This document shows, in pieces, positions 35,019-47,273 of a stretch of DNA of 64,000 bases (its first letter is position 1; the number at the start of each line of letters is the position of its first letter). The notes below the pieces were generated by a model. The model was not told the origin of the DNA. It saw only the letters and a program-made list of their open reading frames with translations, and did no database searches. The DNA is from Nicotiana tabacum (Eukaryota > Streptophyta > Magnoliopsida > Solanales > Solanaceae), in the NCBI RefSeq assembly GCF_000715075.1, contig NC_134102.1, positions 105,412,001-105,476,000 of the forward strand, read 5' to 3'. A program made the position numbers and the translations under genes.

Positions 35019-38000
35019 AGTTTAGAATTGTACCTGGAGTGCTGAATAAGTGTGGATATCTTCTCCGCACGTCTTCCTCGGCCTCCCAAGTCACTTCCTC
35101 GAGTGGTTGGCCCCTCCACTGGACCTTTACTGTAGAAATCCTCGTGGACCTCAACTGGCAAACTTGTTTATGAACAATGGCAAATGGCTTTTCTTCATAA
35201 CCCAAACTCTGATCTAGCTAAACTGTGCTGATGTCTAACACATGTGATAGGTCAACATGATACTTCCGGAGCATAGATACATGGAAACCGGATGAACTCC
35301 TGATAGACTGGGAGGCAATGCAAGCTCATAAGCAACCTCCCCAATTCGTCTCAACACCTCAAATGGGCCTATAAACCTTGGGCTCAACTTGCCCTTCTTC
35401 CCGAATCTCATAATCCCCTTCATCGGCGAAACCTTCAAGAGAACTTTTTCACCTACCATAAAGGATAAATCACGCGCTTTCTGATCTGCGTAACTCTTCT
35501 GTCTGGACTATGCTGTACGAAGTCGCTCCTGAATCAACTTTACCTTTTCCAAGGCATCCTTTACCAAATCAGTACCATATAACTTAGCCTCACCGGGCTC
35601 AAACCATCCGATATGTGAATGACATCGACGACCATATAAAGCCTCAAATGGAGCCATCTCGATGCTGTATTGGTAACTGTTATTATAAGCAAACTCGGCC
35701 AAAGGCAGGAAATGATCCCACTGACCTCCAAAGTCAACCACACATGCCCTGAGCATATCCTCCAAAATTTGAACTGTCCGCTCTGATTGCCCATCGGTTT
35801 GCAGATGAAAGGCTGTGCTGAGCTCTACATGGGTCCCTAATTCACTCTGTACTGCTCTCCAGAAATGTGAAGTAAACTGAGGGCCTCTATCTGATATGAT
35901 AGAAATTGGCATACCGTGCAACCAAACTATCTCCTGAATATAAATCTGGGCCAACCTCTCTAAAGTATACGTAGTCACAACAGGAATAAAATGTGCCGAC
36001 TTGGTCAACCTGTCAACAATCACCCAAACTGCATCAAACTTCCTCAAGTTCCGCTGCAACCCAACTACAAAGTCGATAGTGATGCATTCCCATTTCCATT
36101 CCGGTATAGTCATCTGCTGAAGTAGGTCACCTGGCCTCTGGTGCTCATATTTAACTTGCTGGCAATTTAGACACCTACCTACATACTCAACTATGCCATT
36201 TTTCATTCGTCGCCACCAATAATGCTGCCTCAAGTCACGATATATCTTCGTAGCACCTGGACGAATAGAGTACCGAGAACTGTGTGCCTCCTCCAGGATA
36301 TTTTTCCTCAGTTCATCCACATTAGGAACACACAGACGATCCTGGAGTTGCAGAATACCATCTGCACCAATAGTGACTTCCTTGGCACCACCTTGTAGTA
36401 CTGTTTCTCGAAGAATCAATAAGTGTGGATCATCATACTGGAGAGCCTTGATCTGCTCAAATAGTGAAGACTGAGCTACGACACATGCAAGAACTCGGCT
36501 GGGCTCTGAAATATCTAGCCGCACAAGTTTGTTGGCTAAGGACTGGATATCCAAAGCTAATGGTCTCTCTTTTGCTAAAATGAAAGCCAAACTACCCATA
36601 CTCTCCGCCTTTCTACTCAAGGCATCTGCAACTACATTTGCTTTACCTAGATGATATAGGACAGTAATATCATAATTTTTTAGTAATTCCAGCCATCTGC
36701 GCTGCCTCAAAATTAGGTCCATCTTCTTGAACAAATACTGCAAACTGCGATGATCAGTATAAACTTCACAGGACACCCCATCAAGATAATGCCTCCAAAT
36801 CTTAAGGAATGAACAATCGCAGCTAACTCCAAATCTTGTACCGGATAATTTTGCTCGTGGGGCTTCAACTGACGTGAAGCATATGCAATAAATTTCCCTT
36901 CCTGCATTAATACACAACCCAAACCAACGCGTGAAGCATCGCAATACACTGTATACATTCCCGAACCGGAAGGTAACACTATCATTGGTGCTATAGTAAA
37001 TGCTGTCTTGAGCTTTTGAAAGCTTGACTCACAGTCTTCGGACCATCGGAACTGAACACCCTTCTGGGTTAATTTGGTCAAAGGTCCTGCAATAGATGAA
37101 AAACCTTCCACAAACCGACGATAATAACCTGCTAAACCCAAAATACTCCTGATCTCAGTAGCCGAAGTGGGATGATGCCAATTCTGAACTGCCTCAATCT
37201 TTTTGGGATCAAACTTAATACCATCACCCAATACAATATGTCCCAAAAATGCTACAGACTCAATCCATAACGCACATTTAGAGAACTTACCATATAGCCT
37301 TTGTTCCCGCAATGTCTGAAGCACTACTCTCATATGCTGCTCATGTTCCTCCATGTCATCAATGAAGACAATGACAAACGAATCAATATATGGCTTGAAT
37401 ACCCTGTTCATCAGATCCATAAACGCTGCTGGGGCATTAGTTAAACTGAAAGACATTACCAGAAACTCATAATGACCATATCTAGTACAAAAAGCAGTTT
37501 TCGGAACATCCAAATCTCGAATCTTCAACTGATGATACCCTGACCTCAAGTCGATCTTAGAGAACACCTTAGCACCCTGCAACTGGTCAAGTAGATCATC
37601 AATACGTGGCAACGGGTACTTGTTCTTAATAGTGACTTTGTTCAATTGGCAATAATCAATACACATCCGCATTGTTCGATTCTTCTTTTTCACAAATAAT
37701 ACCGGTGCACCCTAAGGCTATACACTCGGTCTGACGAACCTTTTGGCTAGTAACTCTTCAAGATGTTCTTTCAATTCTTTCGGAGCCATGCGATACTGTG
37801 GAATAGATATAGGCTGGGTATCTGGAGCCAAGTCAATACAAAAATCAATATCACGATCAGGTGGCATACCTAGAAGATCTGAAGAAAATACATCGGAGAA
37901 CTCCCGAACTACTGACACTGAATCAGTAGCCAGAGTCTCTGCAGTAGTATCCTGAACATAGGCTAGATAAGCCAAACAACCCCTCACAACCATGTGTTGA

Positions 38001-38053
38001 GCCTTTATAAAAGAAATAACCTGATTAAATGAACTAACCGACGAACCCTTCCA

Positions 38054-39930
38054 CTACGGCCTAGGCAAAGATGGAATAGCCAAGGTAACAGTTTTGGCAT
38101 GACAATCTAGAATAGCATGATATGGAGATAACCAGTCCATACCCAAAATAATTTCAAAATCGATCATCTCGAGCAATAAGAGATCTGCTCTAGTTTCATA
38201 ACCACAGAATGTAATAATACAAGACCAGTAGATCCGGTTCACAATAACAGAATTGCCTACAGGAGTGGACACATAAACGGGAGTACTCAAGGACTCACGA
38301 GAAACACCCAGGAATGGAGCAAATAGAGATGACACATATGAATACATGGATCCTGGATCAAATAATACCGAGGCATCTTTGCCGCAAATAGAAATAATAC
38401 CTGTAATTACAACATTTGAGGCCTCTGCATCTGGTCTAGCCGGAAAAGCATAGAATCGAACTGGAGCACCAACTGGCTGGCCTCCGCCTGGATGACCTCC
38501 ACCTCTAGGACGACCCCTACCCACCTGTCCTCCACCTCTTGGTGGTCGGACTACTGGTGGAGCAACTGGTCCGGTAAGCATAGGCTGCTGACCCTGCTGC
38601 ACTGGTCTACCCTGAAGCCTGGGGCAAAACCTCCGCATGTGACTCGGATCCCCGCACTCATAACAACTCTTCGGTGCGATGGGCTGCTGACTAAGAGTCT
38701 GGCCCTGGGGAGCTAAATACCCATTGGGAGGACCCTGAATAGCTTGTGGGCGGTAAGAACTCTCTGGTATAGCACTGAGATAAGGTCTCACTGGAGTACT
38801 CTGAGGAGGTGGTGGTGATGGAAATGGGGGTCTACTGAACTGCCCCCTCACGAACTGACCTCTGCCCCCAGACGGAGCACCTCTGAACTCTCCAGATTAC
38901 CTGAACCGCTTATCTCTCATAATCTGCTCTCGGCTCCGCTGACGCACACCCTCAATCCTCCGGGCTATCTCCATAACTCGCTTATAAGAAGTACCTATCT
39001 CAACCTCTCGAGCCATAGTGGCCTGAATACCAGTATGTAAACCGGCTACAAACCTCCGCACTCTCTCCGCCTCAGTAGGGAGTATCATAAGTGCATGGCG
39101 AGATAATTCAGAAAGCCTCGCCTCATAATCAGTCACTGACATCTGACCCTGCTGGAGCTGCTCAAACTGAAACCGCAACTCCTCCCTCTGGGAGGGTGGA
39201 ATATACCTGTCCAGGAAGATACGGGTGAACCTGTTCCAAGTCATGGGAGGAGAATCTGCTGGTCTGCCAAGAACATAAGACTGCCACCATCTACGGGCTC
39301 TGCCTTCTAGTTGAAAAGTAGCAAAGTCAATCCCATGAGATTCCAATATCCTCATGTTATGCAGTCTGTCCCTGCAACGATCAATGAAGTCCTGTGGATC
39401 CTCATGTTGCTCACCCCCGAAGACAGGAGGATGTAGTCTAGTCCATCGGTCCAATAATTTCTGAGGATCGGCGGCTACAGCTGGCCTGGGCTCAGGTATA
39501 GCTGCTGCCACTGGCTAGGCTCTACCCACGGGTAGTGCACCCTGGGTCTGATATACAGAAGCTGCCTGTCCATGAGCCTATGCGGTAGGGTCTGTGCTCC
39601 CCTGCCCGCCTGAGATGTGGCTAGGTCTGCCGGAAATAAACCGGCCTAAGTCATATTGTCCATGAACCGCAGCATACAACCCATGACATCCTTAAATCCC
39701 AGTGCATATGTGAAATCCACCGGAGCTGGATCTGCTACAGGCACCTCATCATGCTCCTCAACAATGGGGTTCTCTGCTGGACCCACTGGAGGCATAACTG
39801 GAATAGTCCTGGGACGTCCTCGCCCTCTACCACGGGTTGGAGCCCTCTCTCAGCCTCTGCCTCGGCCTCTAGCAACTGAGGGAGGAGCTCTTCCCTGGCC
39901 TGGAACCTCATTCGAGCGCGTTCTCACAAT
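38054..39930 (-). pseudogene. gypsy gag-protease, element B
   Basis: A minus-strand Arg/Gly-rich N-terminus (about 39930-39800) leads into the Retrotrans_gag domain (39430-38950: WTRLHPPVFGGEQHEDPQDF and RVRRFVAGLHTGI). A stop at 38897 separates it from the zinc knuckle CYECGDPSHMRRFC, which has all four ligands. The protease site VLFDPGSMYSYVS and GMDWLSPYHAILDCHAKTV follow, then a TAG at 38054. Blocks 39511-38054 are in one frame, so only point nonsense changes break it. The FDPGS active site is usual for this clade. Confidence 0.85.
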
Positions 39931-39994
39931 CTGAGAGAGAATAAGAGAAGGATAGTTAGAACTACATCAATTGCATGATGGAATATGAAGAAAG

Positions 39995-40121
39995 GAAATT
40001 TCCTAACACCATATAGCCCCTCGAAGATAAGTACAGACGTCTCCGTACCGATCCGCAAGACTCTATTAGGCCTGCTCATAACTTGTGAGACCTACGTGAA
40101 CCTAGTGCTCTGATACCATGT
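39995..40121 (-). promoter_or_regulatory. Gypsy B leader and primer-binding site
   Basis: The minus-strand site at 40107-40118 reads TGGTATCAGAGC, a perfect initiator tRNA-Met match three bases from the LTR. The leader beyond it is shared with elements A and C. Confidence 0.85.
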
Positions 40122-42997
40122 TGTCAGGACCCAATTTCACCTATAGGTCATGATGGCGCCCAACACTACAGCTAGGCAAGCCAACTTAATAAATTAAGCA
40201 TATATTGACAAAATTTAAAACCAAAAAAAATAATAAAGCCCAAATTCTACCAATGTGAGTGCCAAGACCTGGTGTCACAAGTGTATGAGCATCTACTAAA
40301 TTATACAAAACCTCAAACATTGTCTGAAATAAAAATAGGCAGAATAAAAAATACAAGGAGAGACACTAGTAGCTGCAAAACGGATCAGAAAGGTAGCTCA
40401 CCACTATGCCCCTGGATAACGTGGGTGTAGGACAATAGGTCCCCCACTAGTACTTGCCTCAGGTCCTGCACAAAAAGTGCAGCAAATGTAGTATGAGTAC
40501 GTAAACAACGTGTACCCAGTAAGTATCAAGCCTAATCTCGAAGTGGTAGAGACGAGATGACCGACTTTGACACTTACTATGGGTCAATAATAATAATTGA
40601 AATACAACTAGGATATTTAAATCAACATGATTTGTAGAATTTAAAATAATTTATTTAATTAGCGGAAATAATCAAATTCATTCAAATGCAACAATTCTCA
40701 ATATATTAATTAAATTCCTTCAATTCAAATAATTTCTAATTTATCAATTAAATATCATTTACAAGAATAACGATTAATTCTTTAACAAGCAAGAATAATA
40801 ATTCATTAAATTTCAAGGATTCTCCAATTTATCAATTAGCTTCGCAAGCTTGAAATAACTATTAAAGTATCGTGTAATTATTATTATTAAGCACGATTTT
40901 TGCCGAGGACGTACGACCCGATCCAGAGTGTCGTATACACTGCCGAGGGACGTGCAGCGCGATCCATAGATGCATCTATCCTGCCGAGGCATACGGCCCG
41001 CTCCACAAGAAAGGAGGACATTTTCTTATGTACCTCCGGAAGGAGAGTATATTTATTATAAGATAAGTTCGGGAGGAAGAATAATTTTTTTTAACAATTA
41101 ATTAATTTAAACAGAAAATCAAACATATGAATTTCCCATCCTTTAATATTTTTATCTAACAATTCACAACATATATATAAATATATCAAATAATATTAAT
41201 TAAATAAGGAACATAATTTACACAAGTAATTCATGCTTTGAGTCATAATCTACTCGGACTTTAGCATTAATAGTACCTACGCACGGACTCTAGTCACCTC
41301 GTGCATACGTAGCCCCCGCAATTATCAACAATTATTCAATTTAATCCCTATGGGGTAATTTTCCCCTCACAAGATTAGACAAGAGACTTACCTCTTCTTG
41401 CTCCAATTCAATCCTCTAGCAGGCCCTTTCCACGATTATCCAACTCTGTCTGGCTCGAATCTAGCCAAAATAATTCGATACAATCACTAAAATTTATAGG
41501 AATCAGTTATATAAGAAAATACTACATTTTAAATAAAAATTTCGAAATTAATTAAAAATTCATCTGTGGGACCCACATTTCGGAATCCGGCGAAAGTTAC
41601 GAAATATGAACACCCACTCAACCACGAGTCTACCCATACCAAAATTACTAAATTCCGATAAAAATTCGGCCCTCAAATCCTCAAATCTATCCAAGAGGGT
41701 TTTCAAACTTTTCCAACTCAATTCACCAATTAAATGATAAAAATAGTGATGGATTTGGGTAATTTAACTATTATTGAGTTAAGATCACTTAACCCGTTAT
41801 TTTCTCTGAAAATCTCCCAAAAATCGCCTAAATCCGAGCTCCAAATCTTTAAAAATGGATTTTCAGAACTTAAACTCTCTGTCCAGTGATTTCTTCTACG
41901 CGATCGTGAACTTCCTCACGCGATCGCTTAGCACAAATTTTTCTGCCCAAACATTAACCCTACGCGATCGCATCAAGTCCCACGCGATTGCGATGCACCA
42001 GGTTCCAACTCTACGTGATCGCATCCCTCTTCACGCGATCGCGTAGCACAATGTGTGGCCCAACTTCCTCTCAAATTTCCCCTACGCGATCGCAAACAAT
42101 GACACGCGATCGCGATACACACACTGGCCAATCCTACGCGATTGCGGACGTGTCTACACGATTGCAGTAAATAAATTCCTAGCTTCCCAAATTAACCCTA
42201 CGCGATCGCAACCCCATTCACATGATCGCGTAAAACAAATCCACCTCTGCCTAACTTACTCTACGCGATCGCAGACCAACTTACGCGATCACGTATAAGG
42301 ATACCAGAAGAAAATACCAGCAGCGTTCCAAAGGTCAAAAGTGATCTGTTAGTCATCTGAAACTCACCCGAGCCCCTCGGGACCTCGACCAATTATACCA
42401 ACAAGTCCCAAAACATCAAACGAACTTAGTCGAATCCTCAAATCTCACCAAACAACGCTAAAACCACGAATCATCCCCCAATTCAAGCTTAATGAAACTT
42501 AAGATTTCTAACTTCTACATTATGTACCGAAACCTATCAATTCAAGTCCGATTGACCTCAAATTTTGCACACAAGTCATAAATAACATAAAGGAGATATG
42601 AAAACTTTCAGAACTGGATTCCGACTCCGATATCATAAAGTCAACTCCCCGGTCAAACTTCCAAACTTAAATTCCTATTTTAGCCATTTCAAGCTTAATT
42701 TAACTACGGACTTCCAAATAAAATTTCGAACACGTTCCTAAGTCCAAAATCACCATACGGAGCTGTTGGAATCATCAAAATTCTATTCCGGGGTCATTTT
42801 CTCAAAAATATTGACCGAAGTCAAACTTAGCACTTTAAGGCCAACTTAAGGAACCAAGTGTTCCGATTTCAACCCAAATACTTCCAAATCCCAAACCAAC
42901 CATCCCCGCAAGTCATAATTCATTAAGAGCACATACGGAAAGTTTTATTTTAGGTAACGGGGTTCTAAAAGTTAAAATGACCGGTTGGGTCTTTACA
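40122..42997 (-). repeat. 5' LTR of gypsy B
   Basis: 2876 bp, partner of 32103-34982. Its end differs by one base (TGTCAGGACC on the plus strand). GCGATCGC array at 41890-42300. Confidence 0.9.
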
Positions 42998-43002
42998 GAA
43001 AT

Positions 43003-43490
43003 TAAGGACAAGTGTTCCTTAACTTAGAGTTACAACCACAGAAATTAAGGATAGGTAGTCCTGAACTAAGAGTTCCAAGTTCAAAAAATAAGGACATGTA
43101 GTCCTTAACTTAGAGTTACAAGTTAAAAAGTTAAGGATATGTAGTCCTGAATTTAGAGTTACAAGTTAAAAAGTTAAGGACAGGTAGTCCTAAACTTCAA
43201 GTTACAAGCTCACAAATTAAGGACACTTGATCCTTAACTTAGAGTTACAAGCACAGAAATTAAGGGCAGTTAGTCCATAACTTAGAGTTACAAAAAAAGA
43301 AATTAAGGACAGGTAGTCCTGAACTTCGAGTTCCAAGTTCAAAAGTTAAGGACATGTAGTCCTGAACTTAGTGTTACAAGTTCAAAAGTTAAGGATAGGA
43401 AGTCCTAAACTTAGAGTTACAAGCTCAAAAATTAAGGACATGGTGTCCTTAACTTAGAGTTACAAGCACAAAAATTAAGGATATTACCTT
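43003..43490 (-). repeat. Palindrome array, ULP intron (right of gypsy B)
   Basis: Tandem units with AGGAC-N5-GTCCT and TTAGAGTTACAAG spacers. It is the continuation of the unit at 32070-32102, interrupted by gypsy B. Confidence 0.85.
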
Positions 43491-43499
43491 GATGTCATT

Positions 43500-44790
43500 T
43501 TGAATCTTTTTTTTCCGATAAATCTATTTTTTGATGTATTCTAGTACTTTATGCATGCATATCCTTTTTGAACTTCTCCGATAATCTCTGAATCAAAAAC
43601 CATAAAAATAAAAAAGTCTCTTAAGCAAAAATAAACAAATAAAAAATAAATGGTATTCAAAGACAGAAAACCTACATTAACAATTTCCTTAAGCAAGACT
43701 TCATCAAATTGTGTTAAAGGCATTGAACTTTGATCTTGAGACAATGTCACATGCACACTAGCGGGCTTCACATCTTCTTAAGAAGAAAGAAATGGTACCA
43801 TCTCGAGCAACTGATACAACTATTATATAAGGAAAAAAAAACGTAAGTATTCATAACTAAAACACATAAACAAAAAAAATAGCTAGTAATCCTATTAACT
43901 TACTTTTTATTATGGAAGTACTTTTTACATAAGGTGTCATAATGTGGAGATTTCATATCTGAATAACATAGCATCAGAGAGAACCCACATTCTCTAAAGT
44001 TCACAAATTATTTTTCCTGAAAAAATGGGAATACTTCCATAATTCAAGCACAGAAGGCGAAAAGGAAGTCAAGTATAGTATAACTGTCCTTTTCTTTATC
44101 TTTATCTTTCTCTTTCTCTTTCTCATTGTCTGAAGTATTTTGTTTGGGCTTCAAGTAACTCTTCAATGATTTTAGTAACTTTTCATAACAAAGAGAGCCT
44201 CAATTGAAAGAAGAGCAGAGTTCATCGTCATCTACGATTTTCATTACCCGCTCAGACACATTCCGATTCTTGCGCTTCCCCATCAACACAGATTCAACAA
44301 AATAAATTATTACCAACTTCACCGCATCGTCATGGCTGCCTACAAATGATGCAGCTGTACCATATGGGTGACTAGTAATAAAATGTCACAAATCGCCTAA
44401 CTCGATTCTATCCTTTCCAGGGAAGTAGACTTTCAAAAGCCTATTCTCTCTTTCACTCAAAACTTTGAAGTCCACTGAAGAAGAACATTTCAATCCAGTA
44501 ATTATCTGGAACGCTTCACGTGTAAACTTCACTTCATGATCAAAAACCTTGAATGTCATTGAATTCGAGTCATTGCTTATAATTTCTGAAAGCAACACAC
44601 AATGAATAAATTTACCATAAAACTTCACACCTTGTAATCGGAAAAAGTTTTCGAAAACACCATCCCTCAACTTCTTCCATTGTGTATTCGACAAGAAACT
44701 TTTTATTGTTTCCTTATACTGAAAATCTTCTTTCCAATAGCTCATCGAATTACGCCAATCATCAAACTCGAAAATACGATCTCCTTCCAT
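43500..44790 (-). pseudogene. DUF1985 part of the ULP-like gene
   Basis: The minus-strand exon begins MEGDRIFEFDDWRNSMSYW at 44790. Residues such as FFRLQGVKFYGKFIHCVLLSE and FTREAFQIITGLKC are typical of DUF1985, which precedes ULP domains in plant MULEs. A TGA at 44388 and another stop further on interrupt it, though the DUF1985 match continues (ESVLMGKRKNRNVSERV). A short exon near 43780-43680 (VKPASVHVTLSQDQS) ends at a GTAGGT donor. The role of DUF1985 is unknown. The gene's 5' leader lies at 45600-44800. Confidence 0.7.
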
Positions 44791-44819
44791 TAGTACACTA
44801 CAAAGAAGGAAATAGAACG

Positions 44820-45225
44820 TAAATATTAGGACTATTTTTCTGAAATGGCCTTAATATTTAAACTAAAAAACTAATATCCAGGACCTAAGTAGATGCATCT
44901 TTAATAGAAGAATAGTAAACTAAAATTTGCTTACATATTCTTAGGACTATTTTTCTGAAATGTCCTTAATATTTAAACTAAAAAATTAAAATCCAGGACC
45001 TAATTAGATGCATCTTTAATAGAAGCATAATTAATTAAAATTAGCTTACAAATTCTTAAGACTATTTTTCTGAAATGTCCTTAATATTTAAACTAAAAAA
45101 CTAAAATTCAGGACCTAATTAGATGCATCTTTATAGAAGCACAGTTAACTAAAATTCCCAAACACAGTTAGCTTACAAATTCTTAGGACTATTTTTCTGA
45201 AATGTCCTTACATAATCAATATATT
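44820..45225 (-). repeat. Tandem ~115-bp repeats upstream of the ULP exon
   Basis: Three and a half units contain AGGACTATTTTTCTGAAATG, GTCCTTAATATTTAAACT and AGGACCTAATTAGATGCATC. They share the AGGAC and GTCCT words with the other arrays but with longer spacing. Confidence 0.75.
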
Positions 45226-45771
45226 GATTGAACCACAAACACATTTCAATACCAAAAGGTTCTCAATAACTTTCTCACAAAATTCTGCTCCTTATTCCTC
45301 AACGAATCAAGTTATAATCATTATTTTGGACATTTCACACATACTTGATGACAAACACAACATTGATCACGATTAGAGATATACAAAAAGAAAAATGCAT
45401 AAAAGCAAAATCAAAAACATACAAGTTCGCTGGTTCGCTGCAGAGAAGATGATAAAGGAGAAGAGATTATGCTGAACAAAGTATACGCAGAGAATTGTTG
45501 TGGGTTGGGCAGGAACAAAATCTCACAAAGAGTTGCATGCAGGAACGATATTGAGGGAGCGAAATTTTGCCTCTGAGAAATTTTGGCTCTCAACTTAAAT
45601 CGAGAGAAGCGTATAAAGGAAGGGTTTGGGAATAAAAGAAATAGAAGAAAGGGTAAACATGTCTTTTCATATTAATTTTAATAGAGTAGTAGCTATTTTT
45701 GCTCAACATTAGAATTGGTGGATAAAAAATAAACACCACCTTATTTAGTAACTACCACACGCTATTTTTAC
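45226..45771 (-). other. Right end of the MULE
   Basis: No domain seen. It probably holds the ULP promoter and leader. The 60-codon minus ORF at 45593-45411 is not convincing as protein. The direct repeat TGTTTTAGG follows at 45772. Confidence 0.45.
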
Positions 45772-45780
45772 TGTTTTAGG

Positions 45781-46632
45781 CTTGGGCACAGGAATTAAGG
45801 AATTCACGTACGTTTAAAAATTAAAAGGAGTTTTAGTTATAATACCCTTAATTAAGATGTTTCTTCTTTTTAGGTTGAATAATTATCATGAAGATATGGG
45901 TGTTATTAGTAGTAGTAACAGTACACGAAGCAACCTAAGCTATAGTGCTATACTCAATCAAAAATAGGTCGGAGAAAATCTCAATATCCAAAGTGAAACT
46001 TGTATAGGAGCCTAACCAAATTTCGATTTAACTTGCCTTACGATACGCGCGTGGTGTGTATTCCATCTTAGTAAATGCATATTTTTTAAAAATTTACATA
46101 AATACTATATTAACTAATTATATTTGAGTCATAAAATAAGTGTAAGAAAAAAATATGAGTTCATGAAAAATGATGATTGTTGATTTTATTCAGCAATTCA
46201 ATAAATGAGAAAACGACAATAACATAGAAGTCCTCAATCATCTTAGTCAATATTTTTAACTTAAAATTTATTTATTGCTAAACTTTCAGAAGTTGTCATG
46301 CTTATTTTTTACTTCACTGAGAGAATACATAAGCTTTTGAAAATTTAAGAGTTTTTTTTAAAAAATCTTTTTGAGAAGTATAAATTTTTAAATTCATTCT
46401 GAAAAACACGCATAGGCCATCCAACTGACAATAGACCTTCTTCTTTTTTATCACAAGTAAAATTTAAATTATTCTATTTTTCTAATAAATAAAAAATACT
46501 AAAGAAATTATAAAACAACTAAAAAAAACTAATAAACTTTGAGAATTTGGCCACATAGGCTTTTTGTTGGAGGGACAAATGTCGAACATTAGCAATAAAA
46601 TTAAGTCTTATATTCAGTTGGAAAAATCATTA
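45781..46632. other. AT-rich spacer between MULE and hAT elements
   Basis: I see no gene, repeat array or element ends here. Confidence 0.5.
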
Positions 46633-47273
46633 TACAACATTAGGGGTGGCTAGTGGGCCGGTTAGGATCGGGACCGGCCCAGAACCGCGAGCCCACATGG
46701 GCGGTGGTCCTAAACGGTCCTAACCGGATAGGACCGGGACCATGGGGTGGTAGGTCGGGTAGTGGGCCGGTCTCATAGGGGACCGTTTAGGACCGGGACC
46801 GGCTGAGAAGTGGGCCGGTTCAAGCGGTCCTAAACGGTCCTAAACGGGCCCAACGGATAATTTTAAAAAAAAAATTGACCGTTTGGCCATTTAAAAACTA
46901 GCCGTTTGGTCTGCCAAAATAGCCGTTGGCTATTTGCAAAATAGCCATTTAACCCCCCCAAATTTTGTTTTAACCCCAAACTTTTTATAATTATACTTTT
47001 TCCCTATTTTTAACTATAAATACCCCCTCATTCTTTCATTTTTCTCAAAAAATCATCAATCTCTCTCAATCTCTCTCTAATATTCTTCTACAATTGCTTA
47101 CTTAATTGTTACAATTTGTGCAAAATTGTGAAGTTGGTGAATTGAAGTCTTCAAGTCTTCAACGATAATTATTTTTCAACAAGTTGTTCGTCAATTCGGT
47201 AAACTCGTTCCAACTCTTTAAGTTTTAATATTATAGTTTTGTTTATTTTATTTACTTTGCTTGATTAATTAAG

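Larger units (their letters stand above)
34978..37993 (-). pseudogene. gypsy pol (RT-RNase H-INT-chromodomain), element B
   Basis: Minus-strand RT is at 37693-37200 ([27 protein letters not shown]). RNase H follows ([16 protein letters not shown], then [11 protein letters not shown]), broken by a one-base deletion near 36807. Integrase (36944-35508 frame) has a CX2C pair in [26 protein letters not shown] and QSERTVQ; a His of its zinc motif appears as Arg (YSIRPG). The C-terminal part has GKLSPRFIGPFEVL. After another frameshift comes a chromodomain, VKVQWRGQPLEEVTWEAEED. Two TAG stops precede RT. After FIDD the RT lacks the ILIYSRS block seen in element A. Confidence 0.85.
32103..42997 (-). 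mobile_element. Gypsy element B (Tekay-like chromovirus), complete structure
   Basis: A 10.9-kb minus-strand element with two very similar LTRs (32103-34982 and 40122-42997), perfect 5-bp target duplications GAAAT, a tRNA-iMet primer site and a polypurine tract. Order is gag, protease, RT, RNase H, integrase, chromodomain. The LTRs differ at scattered positions, mostly transitions, so the insertion is not brand new, and pol has stops and frameshifts. It split a palindrome array in a ULP intron, with one array unit left of it and the rest right. Confidence 0.9.
16203..45771. mobile_element. Large Kaonashi-like MULE carrying transposase and ULP genes
   Basis: A MULE transposase gene (+, 17354-20300) and a multi-exon gene for a DUF1985 plus ULP-type C48 protease (-, 44790 to 21549) converge. 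This pair is the hallmark of described ULP-carrying MULEs (Kaonashi type). The proposed boundaries are set by the 9-bp direct repeat TGTTTTAGG at 16194-16202 and 45772-45780, a plausible MULE target duplication. Terminal inverted repeats are weak or absent, as in non-TIR MULEs. Removing two nested gypsy elements leaves about 11.8 kb. Shared palindrome arrays in both genes support one element. Confidence 0.75.
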
